Shown in pieces: positions 26,145 through 33,951 of a stretch of 35,169 nucleotides of DNA. The stretch spans positions 1-35,169 of the forward strand of contig SIRW01000041.1 of the NCBI GenBank assembly GCA_004366205.1. Reading direction: 5' to 3'. Below the pieces are notes generated by a model that worked only from the letters and a program-made list of their open reading frames with translations, made no database searches and had not been told where the DNA came from. This stretch comes from Actinomycetota bacterium (GTDB lineage: Bacteria; Actinomycetota; Acidimicrobiia; Acidimicrobiales; CADCSY01). How positions within the stretch are numbered: position 1 is the first letter of the stretch; each line of letters begins with the position of its first letter. Position numbers and translations under genes: made by a program.

Positions 26145-27622
26145 GCCTGGGCCGTGGCCTTCGCCGGCTTGGGCCTGGTGAACCCGCTGGCCAGCTCGAC
26201 GAGCGTGCGCACGGCGGCGCCCGTGCCGCCCCTGGGGGTGTAGCCCTCGTCCTCCTCGGACCGGGCGGGGCCGGCGATGTCGAGGTGGGCCCAGGGCACG
26301 TCGCTGACGAACTCCTTGAGGAACAGCCCGGCGGTGAGGGCGCCGGCGTTGCGGCCGCTGCCGATGTTCTTCACGTCGGCGACCTCGGACTCGAGCTGCT
26401 TGCGGTAGTCGGCGGGCAGCGGCAGGGGCCAGACCTGCTCCCCACCGCGGTCGGCGGCCGCCCGCACCTGCTCGACGAACCCCTCGTGGTTGCCCATGAG
26501 CCCCGACACCTTGTCGCCCAGCGCCACGATGCAGGCGCCGGTGAGGGTGGCCACGTCGACGATGGCGTCCACGCCGTCCTCGACCGCGAGCGACAGCCCG
26601 TCGGCCATCACCAGGCGGCCCTCGGCGTCGGTGTTGAGCACCTCGACGGTCTTGCCGTTGCGGATGCGCAGCACGTCGCTCGGGCGGATCGCCTTGCCGC
26701 TCGGCATGTTCTCGGCCAGGCACAGGTAGCCGATCACCTTCGTGCGGGCGCCGACGGCGGGCAGCACCGACATGGCGGCGAGCACCGCGGCGGCGCCGCT
26801 CATGTCGTTCTTCATCGTCATCATGCCCTCGCTCGTCTTGAGCGACAGGCCCCCGGAGTCGAACGTGATGCCCTTCCCGACCAGCCCCAGCGTCGAACGG
26901 GGGGCCTTCTCGGGCTCGTAGACGAGGCGGACCAGGCGCGGCGGGTTGTCGCTGCCCTGCCCGACGCCGAGCAGCCCTCCGAGGCCCTCGCGCTTGGCGG
27001 CCTTCTCGTCGAGCACCTCGACGCCGAGCCCGGCCTCGGCCGCGACCTGCTCGGCCCGCTGGGCGAACACCTTGGGGGTCAGGTCCCCGGGCGGGGTGTT
27101 GACGAGGTCGCGGGCGAGGGCGACGGCGCGCGAGGTGGCGGCGCCGCGCTCGACGCCGGCGGCGAGCTTGCGCCCGCCGGTCCCGACGACCGTGAGCTCG
27201 GCGATGCGCACCTCGTCGGGATCGGACTTGTACTCGGTGTACCGGTACGCGGCGAGGGCGGCGCCCTCGGTGACGGCGCGGGCGGCGAGGCCGACGTCGA
27301 GGTCGTCGGGGGCGGCGGCGAGCAGCGTGGTGGCGACCCGCCCGCGCTTGGGCACGGCCCGCACGAAGGCGGCGGCGGCCCGGCGCAGCGCCTCGGCGTC
27401 GACGCCGGCGGGGTCGCCGACGCCGAGGGCGACGAGGACGGGCCCCTCGGCAGCCGGGCCCAGCACGAGGCTCTGGCCCCGCTTGCCCTCGAAGCCCTGG
27501 GCCTCGAGGAAGGCGCGGTCGAGGCCGGTGCCGTCGGCGGCGGCGAGGTCCGTGCCGACCGGTACGCCGAGGGCCTCGGCGTCGTCGGGCACGGCGCGGG
27601 CGGTGACGAAGGCGATGGGCAT
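26141..27622 (-). CDS. pepA: Leucyl aminopeptidase (peptidase family M17)
   Basis: The product is 493 residues from ATG 27622. The N-terminal macrodomain-like part (about 1-165) is followed by the catalytic domain with GKGITFDSGGLSLK (249-262), MKNDMSGAAAV (270-280) and the family signature NTDAEGRL (330-337). Expected metal ligands and catalytic residues are present: Lys250, Asp255, Lys262, Asp273, Asp332, Glu334 and Arg336. The enzyme is a cytoplasmic hexameric two-metal exopeptidase that removes N-terminal residues in peptide turnover. The start codon shares one base with the stop of the adenosyltransferase gene (TGATG) and follows AAGGAG, so the two genes form a coupled operon. Its stop overlaps the convergent 25500-26144 gene by 4 bases. 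Confidence 0.95.
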   Translation of the reverse strand: MPIAFVTARAVPDDAEALGVPVGTDLAAADGTGLDRAFLEAQGFEGKRGQSLVLGPAAEGPVLVALGVGDPAGVDAEALRRAAAAFVRAVPKRGRVATTLLAAAPDDLDVGLAARAVTEGAALAAYRYTEYKSDPDEVRIAELTVVGTGGRKLAAGVERGAATSRAVALARDLVNTPPGDLTPKVFAQRAEQVAAEAGLGVEVLDEKAAKREGLGGLLGVGQGSDNPPRLVRLVYEPEKAPRSTLGLVGKGITFDSGGLSLKTSEGMMTMKNDMSGAAAVLAAMSVLPAVGARTKVIGYLCLAENMPSGKAIRPSDVLRIRNGKTVEVLNTDAEGRLVMADGLSLAVEDGVDAIVDVATLTGACIVALGDKVSGLMGNHEGFVEQVRAAADRGGEQVWPLPLPADYRKQLESEVADVKNIGSGRNAGALTAGLFLKEFVSDVPWAHLDIAGPARSEEDEGYTPRGGTGAAVRTLVELASGFTRPKPAKATAQA

Positions 27623-28197
27623 CAGGTCTCCTTGGGTTCGGTCGAGCCGGCACGGCCGCGGGGGCGGGTGCGGGCGGGGAGGTGCTCGCGCTCCTGCCAG
27701 CGGGCCATGGTCCACACCAGGTCGGACAGCCGGTTGAGGTACACCGCGGCGTGGGAGCCGCCGGCGGCGACCGGGATCACCGAGCGCTCGGCCCGCCGCA
27801 CGACCGTGCGGGCGAGGTCGAGCAGGGCCGAGGTGCGGTCCTGGCCGGGGACGACGAACTCCGTCGGCGGGTCGAAGCGCTCGGACAGGTCGTCGATGAG
27901 GGCCTCGAGCCCGGCGACCATCTCGGCGGTGACCAGGGTGACGCCGGGGGTGAGCTTGCCCCGGTTCTCGGGGGCGGTGGCCACCTCGGCGCCGAGCACG
28001 TACAGCTCGCGCTCGAGCCGCACGAGCAGCTCGTCGAGCTCGGAGCCCCGCTCGGCCTCGGCCCGGGCCACGCCGAGCGCGGCCTGGGCCTCGTCGACGT
28101 CGCCGCTCGCTTGGTGGACGGGACCGTGCTTGGGGGCCCGGCCGCCGAAGAGCAGGCCGGTGGTGCCGTCGTCGCCGGTACGGGTGTAGACCTTCAC
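27622..28197 (-). CDS. pduO: PduO-type ATP:cob(I)alamin adenosyltransferase
   Basis: The product is 191 residues from GTG 28197. The N-terminus MKVYTRTGDDGTTGLLFGGR is the ATP-binding signature of the family, and RTVVRRAERSV plus YLNRLSDLVWTMAR are the corrinoid-side signatures near the C-terminus. It transfers the 5'-deoxyadenosyl group of ATP to cob(I)alamin, producing adenosylcobalamin, the cofactor needed by the mutase at 2087-3673. The usual AYGTVDE motif reads ASGDVDE here, a modest deviation. A basic, Pro-rich tail of about 20 residues extends the C-terminus. A TAGGCT box 9 bases before the GTG points to a leaderless message. Coupled translation with pepA is shown by the TGATG junction; a functional link between the two is not obvious. 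Confidence 0.93.
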   Translation of the reverse strand: MKVYTRTGDDGTTGLLFGGRAPKHGPVHQASGDVDEAQAALGVARAEAERGSELDELLVRLERELYVLGAEVATAPENRGKLTPGVTLVTAEMVAGLEALIDDLSERFDPPTEFVVPGQDRTSALLDLARTVVRRAERSVIPVAAGGSHAAVYLNRLSDLVWTMARWQEREHLPARTRPRGRAGSTEPKET

Positions 28198-28206
28198 GCC
28201 CCGGCG

Positions 28207-28212
28207 AGCCTA
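28207..28212 (-). promoter_or_regulatory. -10 box TAGGCT of the adenosyltransferase-pepA operon
   Basis: Minus-strand TAGGCT is followed by CGCCGGGGC and the GTG start. It is the third TAGGCT box in the window placed directly before a start codon. Confidence 0.5.
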
Positions 28213-28295
28213 GACAGCCACGGGCGGGCGGGCTCGACGCCGCCGCGCGGCCGGCGGGGGGCGGGGGGCGACGCCACTTCGGGCCCGGAGCGCCC

Positions 28296-28318
28296 TAGGG
28301 TGGCTGACGCACCCGTCA
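28296..28318 (+). promoter_or_regulatory. Possible promoter and operator of the first substrate-binding gene
   Basis: TAGGGT (28296-28301) fits a -10 box. Immediately after it TGACG and CGTCA form an inverted pair with a 4-base spacer (28305-28318), covering the expected transcription start. The half-sites match those of the palindromes before the other two paralogues, but spacer and position differ. The rest of the 28198-28481 gap is GC-rich leader without another recognisable site. Confidence 0.35.
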
Positions 28319-28481
28319 TCGACGTCCCGACGTCGCGGGGGCCGCAGGCCGCTCGAGCCCGACCGGCCCGGCCACCCGCCCGGGGCCTTGGCGATGGCCC
28401 GGGTGCGCGCCGGCGAGGCCCGCGCAACCACACGACACCGACAGCGACACGCACCCACACCCCACGACGGAGACTCCCACC

Positions 28482-30206
28482 GTGCACCCAGCACCATCCC
28501 CCGCAGGCCGGCGCGCGCCCGCGCTCGCCCGGCTCCTCGCCCTGCTCGCCACGATCGCCCTGGTGGCGGTGGCGTGCGGCAACGGCGCCGACGACGGCGT
28601 CGCCGACATCGACCGGCCCGGCACCGGGCCCGTCCGCGACGGCGGCGACCCGGTCTACGGCGGCACCATCACCGTCGGCCTCGAGGCCGAGACCAACTCG
28701 TTCCTGCCCGGCGAGGCGTCCCTCGCCATCTCGGGCAGCACGATCGCCCACGCCATCTACGACCCGCTCGTCATCCTCGACGGCGAGGGCGAGATCCGGC
28801 CCTACCTCGCCGAGTCGATCGAGCCCAACGACGAGCTCGACCGGTGGACGGTGCGCCTCCGCGACGGGGTCACCTTCCACGACGGCACGCCGCTCACCGC
28901 CCAGGTCCAGGCCGAGGCGTTCGACGAGTACCTCTTCGTCGAGGGCTCGAACGTGCAGGGCACCCTGCTCACCAACGGCGTCACCGGGGTCGAGGTGATC
29001 GACGAGCTGACCTACACCTACGTGCTCTCCGGGCCCAACGCCGCGTTCCCCGACATCCTGCGGGGCATCATCGGCATGCCGTTCTCGGTCGAGGCCGCCC
29101 GCGCCGCCGGGGACGACGCCGGCGCCAACCCGGTCGGCACCGGCCCGTTCGCCTTCGAGAGCTGGCAGCGCGACAGCCAGCTCGTCGTCGTCCGCAACGA
29201 GGACTACTGGCGCTCCGACGAGAGCGGCAACCCGCTGCCGTACCTCGACAGCGTCGTGTTCCGCCCGATCCCCGACGAAGAGACCCGGCTGGCCGCCCTG
29301 GCCACCGGCGACGTCGACGTCATGCACTCGCTGCGGGGCAGCTTCATCAAGCAGGTCGAGGAGATGGCCGAGGCCGGGGGCTACGTGTCGTACCTCATGA
29401 CCAGCAACGAAGCCGGCGTGTCGATCATGAACACGACGGTGCCGCCCGTGGACGACCGCCGCATCCGGCTGGCCATGGCATGGGCCGGCGACCACGAGTC
29501 GGTCGCCCGGGTGCTGGGCGACGACGGGCTCGTGCCCGAGACGACGCAGTGGTTCAGCCCCGACAGCCCCTGGTACTCCGAGCGGGTCGCCGAGGCCTAC
29601 CCCGGCTACCCCGAGCGCGACGTCGAACGGGCCCGCGAGCTCGTCGAGGACTACGTGAACGACCCGGACCGCTCCGATGGGCGGCCCGCCGGCTCGCCGG
29701 TCGAGATCGAGTACAACTGCCCGCCCGACCCGAGCCTCATCGAGGTCGCCCAGCTGGTGCAGGCCCTGTGGGGCGAGGCCGGGATCGAGGTGCGCCTGAA
29801 CCAGGTGGAGCAGGCCGCCCACATCCAGAACGCCATCGCCGGTGACTACATGGTCAACTGCTGGCGCCAGAGCGGCGAGAGCGATCCGTTCACGTTGCTG
29901 AACGGCGCCCACGGCGCCGTCGACAACCCCACGAACTTCACCAACTTCGTGCACCCCGACATCGACGAGGCGCTCGAGGTGCTGCGGACCAGCGCCGACT
30001 TCGACGAGCGCTTCGCGGCTGTGGAGCAGATCCACATGGTGCTCAACGAGGAGATGCCCTACACGTGGGGCGTGGGTACGCCCACGACGGTCGGCGCCCA
30101 CGACCGCGTCCGCAACCTGGCCGGCTGGACCTTCCCCGACGGCACGCTCGGTCGGGGCACACCCCAGGGCCTGATCCGGGTCGTGGAGGCCTGGCTGGAC
30201 CGGTAG
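28482..30206 (+). CDS. ABC transporter substrate-binding lipoprotein, family 5 (copy 1)
   Basis: The product is 574 residues from GTG 28482, about 8 bases after GGAGA. The signal segment ARLLALLATIALVAVAC gives a lipoprotein-type cysteine near residue 33. The mature protein begins after a Gly/Asp-rich linker with GDPVYGGTITVGLEAETNSF. Family 5 (DppA/OppA-like) hallmarks are WTVRLRDGVTFHDGTPLTA, YVLSGPNAAFPDILRG, NPVGTGPFAFESWQRDSQLV and RNEDYWR. Two cysteines, in NCPPDPSLIEVAQLVQ and NCWRQSGESDP, are conserved in all three copies and may form a disulfide. Ligands of the family are peptides, nickel, sugars or other small solutes; which one is not predictable here. No permease or ATPase gene is near. 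Confidence 0.9.
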   Translation: MHPAPSPAGRRAPALARLLALLATIALVAVACGNGADDGVADIDRPGTGPVRDGGDPVYGGTITVGLEAETNSFLPGEASLAISGSTIAHAIYDPLVILDGEGEIRPYLAESIEPNDELDRWTVRLRDGVTFHDGTPLTAQVQAEAFDEYLFVEGSNVQGTLLTNGVTGVEVIDELTYTYVLSGPNAAFPDILRGIIGMPFSVEAARAAGDDAGANPVGTGPFAFESWQRDSQLVVVRNEDYWRSDESGNPLPYLDSVVFRPIPDEETRLAALATGDVDVMHSLRGSFIKQVEEMAEAGGYVSYLMTSNEAGVSIMNTTVPPVDDRRIRLAMAWAGDHESVARVLGDDGLVPETTQWFSPDSPWYSERVAEAYPGYPERDVERARELVEDYVNDPDRSDGRPAGSPVEIEYNCPPDPSLIEVAQLVQALWGEAGIEVRLNQVEQAAHIQNAIAGDYMVNCWRQSGESDPFTLLNGAHGAVDNPTNFTNFVHPDIDEALEVLRTSADFDERFAAVEQIHMVLNEEMPYTWGVGTPTTVGAHDRVRNLAGWTFPDGTLGRGTPQGLIRVVEAWLDR

Positions 30207-30218
30207 CGCCACGACGGC

Positions 30219-30239
30219 GTGACGTCCGTCACGTACGCT
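30219..30239 (+). promoter_or_regulatory. Palindromic operator and -10 box of substrate-binding gene 2
   Basis: GTGACGTCCGTCAC (30219-30232; two 6-base arms with a 2-base centre) is followed after one base by TACGCT (30234-30239). The palindrome therefore fills the -35/-10 spacer, where a bound repressor would block RNA polymerase. The same arrangement occurs at 32070-32090. Confidence 0.65.
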
Positions 30240-30257
30240 TCGGGTGCAGCGATGCAC

Positions 30258-30272
30258 GCCGCGTGAAGCGGC
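30258..30272 (+). promoter_or_regulatory. Leader hairpin of substrate-binding gene 2
   Basis: GCCGC and GCGGC pair around GTGAA in the predicted 5' leader, about 20 bases before GGGGGAGAGACC and the start codon. A four-codon frame (ATG at 30252, TGA at 30264-30266) runs into the hairpin. A matching hairpin occurs before copy 3. Confidence 0.4.
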
Positions 30273-30291
30273 CAGACAAGGGGGAGAGACC

Positions 30292-32007
30292 GTGGCACAT
30301 CGGACACCCTCGGCAGGGCGCGCGGGCACCATCTGGTTCCGGCTGATCGCCCTGCTCGCCGTCATCGGCCTGGTGGCCGCCGCGTGCGGTCGCGACGAGG
30401 AGGCCGCCGAAGAGGAACGGCCCGGCGGGGGCCCGGTCGTCGAGGAGGGCGACCCCGTCTACGGCGGCACGATCACCGTCGGCCTCGAGGCCGAGACCAA
30501 CTCGTTCCTGCCCGGCACCGGCGCCTTCGCCATCTCGGGCGCCACGATCGCCCATGCCATCTACGACCCGCTCGTCATCCTCACCGACGACGGCGAGTTC
30601 AGCCCCTACCTGGCGGAGTCGATCGAGCACAACGACGACGTCACCGAGTGGACCGTGCGGCTGCGGCCCGGCGTGCAGTTCCACGACGGCACCGACCTCA
30701 CCGCCCAGGTCATGAAGGAGATCTTCGACGAGTACCTGTTCGTCGACGGCGCCAACACCCAGGGCGCGCTGGTCGCCGCCGGCGTGACCGAGATGCGGGT
30801 GGACGACGAGCGCACCTTCACCTACGTGCTCTCGGCCCCCAACGCCGCGTTCCCCGACAACCTGCGGGGCGCCATCGGCTGGCCGTTCTCGGTCGAGGCC
30901 GCCCGGGCCGCCGGTGACGACGCCGGGTCCCGACCGGTCGGGACCGGGCCGTTCGCGTTCGAGAGCTGGGAGCGCGACAGCCAGCTCGTCGTGGTGCGCA
31001 ACGAGAACTACTGGCGCTCCGACGAGGACGGCAACCAGCTGCCGTACCTCGACCGCATCGTGTTCCGGCCGATCCCCGACGAGGAGTCGCGCGTGGCGGC
31101 GCTGGCGACGGGCGACGTCGACGTGATGCACACCCTGCGGGGCAGCCACGTCAAGCAGGTCAACGCCATGGCCGAGGAGGGTGGCTACAACTCCTACATG
31201 ATGACGGGCAACGAGTCCGGCGCCACGATCTGGAACACCGAGCGCCCGCCCGTGGACGACAAGCGCATCCGCCAGGCCATGGCCTGGGCCGGTGACCACG
31301 AGGCGGTCGCCCGCGTGCTGGGCGACGACGGCCTGGTCGAGGCGACGACGCAGTGGTTCGCGCCCAACAGCCCGTGGTACTCGGAGCGCACGGCCGAGAG
31401 CTACCCCGGCTACCCCGAGCGCGACGTGGAGCGGGCGCGCCAGCTCGTCGACGAGTACCGCAACGACCCGAACCGCTCCGACGGCCAGCCGCCGGGCTCC
31501 CCGGTGCGGATCCAGTGGAACTGCCCGCCTGACCCGAGCCTCATCGAGGTGGGCCAGCTCGTGCAGCAGCTCTGGGGCGAGGCCGGCCTCGAGATCCAGC
31601 TCAACCAGGTCGAGCAGGCAGCCCACATCCAGAACGCGTTCGCCGGCGACTTCGAGGGCAACTGCTGGCGCCAGAGCGGCGACAGCGACCCCTACACGAT
31701 GCTCAGCAACGCCCACGGCGAGGGGAACCCGCTCAACTTCACCCGGTTCACCCACCCGACGATCACCGAGCAGCTCGAGGTCCTGCGCACCAGCACCGAC
31801 TTCGACACCCGCTACGCGGCGGTCGAGGCGATCCACGAGGTGCTCAACGACGAGATGCCCTACACCTGGGGCGTCGGCACGGTCACGACCGTCGGGGCCC
31901 GCGAGCAGGTGCGCAACATCGCCGGCTGGACGCTCCCCGACGGCAAGCTCGGCCGGGGCACGCCCGGCGGGCTGATCCGCCTGGTCGAGGCCTGGGTCGA
32001 GCGGTAG
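30292..32007 (+). CDS. ABC transporter substrate-binding lipoprotein, family 5 (copy 2)
   Basis: The product is 571 residues from GTG 30292, chosen because GGGGGAGAGA precedes it at proper distance; the frame is open 48 bases further up but inside the leader. The signal RLIALLAVIGLVAAAC leads to the lipid-anchored cysteine near residue 30. The fold and motifs follow copy 1: GDPVYGGTITVGLEAETNSF, WTVRLRPGVQFHDGTDLTA, RPVGTGPFAFESWERDSQLV, RNENYWRSDEDGNQLPYLDR, NCPPDPSLIEVGQLVQQLW and NCWRQSGDSDPYT. It is closest to copy 3, with which it also shares promoter, leader hairpin and ribosome binding site, so the whole transcription unit was duplicated. The substrate is unknown; the binding pocket loops differ most among the copies. 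Confidence 0.9.
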   Translation: MAHRTPSAGRAGTIWFRLIALLAVIGLVAAACGRDEEAAEEERPGGGPVVEEGDPVYGGTITVGLEAETNSFLPGTGAFAISGATIAHAIYDPLVILTDDGEFSPYLAESIEHNDDVTEWTVRLRPGVQFHDGTDLTAQVMKEIFDEYLFVDGANTQGALVAAGVTEMRVDDERTFTYVLSAPNAAFPDNLRGAIGWPFSVEAARAAGDDAGSRPVGTGPFAFESWERDSQLVVVRNENYWRSDEDGNQLPYLDRIVFRPIPDEESRVAALATGDVDVMHTLRGSHVKQVNAMAEEGGYNSYMMTGNESGATIWNTERPPVDDKRIRQAMAWAGDHEAVARVLGDDGLVEATTQWFAPNSPWYSERTAESYPGYPERDVERARQLVDEYRNDPNRSDGQPPGSPVRIQWNCPPDPSLIEVGQLVQQLWGEAGLEIQLNQVEQAAHIQNAFAGDFEGNCWRQSGDSDPYTMLSNAHGEGNPLNFTRFTHPTITEQLEVLRTSTDFDTRYAAVEAIHEVLNDEMPYTWGVGTVTTVGAREQVRNIAGWTLPDGKLGRGTPGGLIRLVEAWVER

Positions 32008-32056
32008 CCGTCACGCCGTCACCCGCTTCGGCCGTCGGTGACAGGGCCATCAGTGG

Positions 32057-32090
32057 GTGACGCCACAGGGTGACGATCGTCACCTACGCT
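32057..32090 (+). promoter_or_regulatory. Palindromic operator, extra half-site and -10 box of substrate-binding gene 3
   Basis: A perfect 14-bp palindrome GTGACGATCGTCAC (32070-32083) is followed after one base by TACGCT (32085-32090), the same geometry as before copy 2. An additional GTGACG lies at 32057-32062, and GTCAC/GTGAC pairs at 32018-32042 add further half-sites, so this promoter has up to five of them within about 70 bases. Confidence 0.68.
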
Positions 32091-32111
32091 GCGTGCCTTC
32101 GTGCACGCGAT

Positions 32112-32124
32112 GCCGCGACGCGGC
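32112..32124 (+). promoter_or_regulatory. Leader hairpin of substrate-binding gene 3
   Basis: GCCGC and GCGGC pair around GAC, followed by CTGACAGGGGGGAGAGA and the TTG start, closely matching the leader of copy 2. A short frame from ATG 32110 (MPRRGLTGGRDP) ends at TGA 32146-32148, overlapping the TTG start. Confidence 0.4.
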
Positions 32125-32144
32125 CTGACAGGGGGGAGAGACCC

Positions 32145-33866
32145 TTGACCTACCGGACACGCTCAGTGGGGGGCGCTGGCACCAGCGTGTGGCTCCGGCT
32201 GATCGCACTGCTCGCCGTCATCGGCCTCGTGGCCGCGGCGTGCGGCGACGACGGCACGGCGACCGACGACGAACGACCGGGAGGCGGCCCGGTGGTGGAC
32301 GAGGGGGATCCGGTCTACGGCGGGTCGGTCACCGTCGGGCTCGAGGCCGAGAGCAACTCGTTCCTGCCCGGCGAGTCGGCGCTCGGCATCGCCGGCACGA
32401 CCATCGCCCACCACATCTACGACCCGCTGATCATCCTCAACGAGGACGGCGAGAACATCCCGTACCTGGCCGAGTCGCTCGAGGCCAACGACGACGTCAC
32501 CGAGTGGACCGTGCGGCTGCGGCCCGGTGTGCAGTTCCATGACGGCACGCCCCTCAACGCCCAGGCGCTCAAGGACGCCTTCGACGAGTACCTGTTCGTC
32601 GAGGGCTCCAACACCCAGGGCCCGCTGATGACCGCCGGCGTGACCGGCATGCGCGTCGACGACGAGCTCACCGTCACCTACGAGCTCTCGTCGGCCAACG
32701 CCGCCTTCCCCGACCTCTTGCGGGGCTCGGTCGGCTGGCCGTTCTCGGTCGAGGCCGCCCGGGCGGCCGGGCCCGACGCCGGCGCGCGCCCGGTCGGCAC
32801 GGGGCCGTTCGTGTTCGACAGCTGGGAGCGCGACAGCCAGCTCGTCGTGGTGCGCAACGAGAACTACTGGCGCTCCGACGACAACGGCAACCAGCTGCCC
32901 TACCTCGACCGCATCGTGTTCCGCCCGATCCCCGACGAGGAGACCCGGGTGGCGGCCCTCGCCACCGGCGACGTGGACATCATGCACACCCTGCGGGGCA
33001 GCCACATCAAGCAGGTCATCGCCATGGAGGAGGAGGGCGGCTACGTCCAGTACCTGATGACCGGCAACGAGTCGGGCGTGTCGATCATCAACACCACCGT
33101 CCCGCCCCTCGACGACCGCCGGATCCGCCAGGCGATGGGCTACGCCGGTGACTCCGAGGCCGTGGCCCGGGTGCTCGGCGACGACGGCCTGGTCGACAAC
33201 ACCACCCAGTGGTTCAGCTCGGACAGCCCGTGGTGGTCCCAGCGGGTGGCCGAGGGCTACCCCGGCGGGCTCGAGCGGGACGTCGAGCGGGCCCGTGAGC
33301 TCGTCCAGGAGTACGTGAACGACCCGAACCGCTCCGACGGCCAGCCCGTGGGCACGCCGCCGCGGTTCACCTACAACTGCCCGCCGGACCCGAGCCTCAT
33401 CGAGGTCGCCCAGCTGGTGCAGCAGCTGTGGGGCGAAGCCGGCATCGAGGTCGAGCTGAACCAGCTCGAGCAGGCCGCCCACATCCAGGTGGCCCTGGCC
33501 GGCGACTACGAGGTCAACTGCTGGCGCCAGGGCGGCGACTCGGACCCCTACACGGTGCTGAGCAACGCCCACGGCTCGCTCGACAACCCGCTCAACTTCA
33601 CGAACTTCGTGCATCCGGGGATCGACGAGCAGCTCGAGATCCTGCGGACCAGCACCGACTTCGACACGCGCTACGACGCCGTCGAGCAGATCCACCTGAT
33701 CCTCAACGAGGAGATGCCCTACACCTGGGGCGTGGGCACCGCCACCACGGTCGGCGCCCGTGAGCAGGTGCGCAACATCGCGGGCTGGACCCTGCCCGAC
33801 GGCTCGCTCGGCCGGGGCACACCCAACGGCTTGATCCGTCTCGTCGAGGCCTGGCTCGACAGTTAG
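32145..33866 (+). CDS. ABC transporter substrate-binding lipoprotein, family 5 (copy 3)
   Basis: The product is 573 residues from a TTG at 32145. This unusual start is chosen because the preceding GGGGGGAGAGACCC aligns with the ribosome binding site and GTG of copy 2 and the N-termini then match (TYRTRSVGGAG against AHRTPSAGRAG). The signal RLIALLAVIGLVAAAC is identical to copy 2. Motifs: GDPVYGGSVTVGLEAESNSF, WTVRLRPGVQFHDGTPLNA, RPVGTGPFVFDSWERDSQLV, NCPPDPSLIEVAQLVQQLW and NCWRQGGDSDPYT. The rare TTG codon may lower translation relative to the other copies. The protein would be anchored outside the membrane and bind an oligopeptide-like or other solute. A strong bidirectional terminator follows. 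Confidence 0.88.
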   Translation: MTYRTRSVGGAGTSVWLRLIALLAVIGLVAAACGDDGTATDDERPGGGPVVDEGDPVYGGSVTVGLEAESNSFLPGESALGIAGTTIAHHIYDPLIILNEDGENIPYLAESLEANDDVTEWTVRLRPGVQFHDGTPLNAQALKDAFDEYLFVEGSNTQGPLMTAGVTGMRVDDELTVTYELSSANAAFPDLLRGSVGWPFSVEAARAAGPDAGARPVGTGPFVFDSWERDSQLVVVRNENYWRSDDNGNQLPYLDRIVFRPIPDEETRVAALATGDVDIMHTLRGSHIKQVIAMEEEGGYVQYLMTGNESGVSIINTTVPPLDDRRIRQAMGYAGDSEAVARVLGDDGLVDNTTQWFSSDSPWWSQRVAEGYPGGLERDVERARELVQEYVNDPNRSDGQPVGTPPRFTYNCPPDPSLIEVAQLVQQLWGEAGIEVELNQLEQAAHIQVALAGDYEVNCWRQGGDSDPYTVLSNAHGSLDNPLNFTNFVHPGIDEQLEILRTSTDFDTRYDAVEQIHLILNEEMPYTWGVGTATTVGAREQVRNIAGWTLPDGSLGRGTPNGLIRLVEAWLDS

Positions 33867-33870
33867 CGCG

Positions 33871-33930
33871 GCGCACGGGGTCCGCCCGTTGGGGCGGGCG
33901 GCGCACGGGGCCCGCCCGTCGGGGCGGGCC
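33871..33930. terminator. Duplicated 30-bp hairpin terminator
   Basis: Two tandem 30-base units (33871-33900, 33901-33930) differ at three positions. The second contains a perfect 11-bp stem, GGGGCCCGCCC and GGGCGGGCCCC around GTCG; the first forms an 8-bp stem with one wobble pair. There is no U-tract, as is usual in high-GC actinobacteria. It lies between convergent genes, so it may serve both strands. Confidence 0.7.
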
Positions 33931-33951
33931 CCGCCGCGTCCGGGGCGTCAG

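Noticed and set aside
25469-28189. 906-codon plus-strand frame opposite pepA and the adenosyltransferase
   Set aside because: Both minus-strand proteins are unmistakable; the plus frame is a shadow without motifs.
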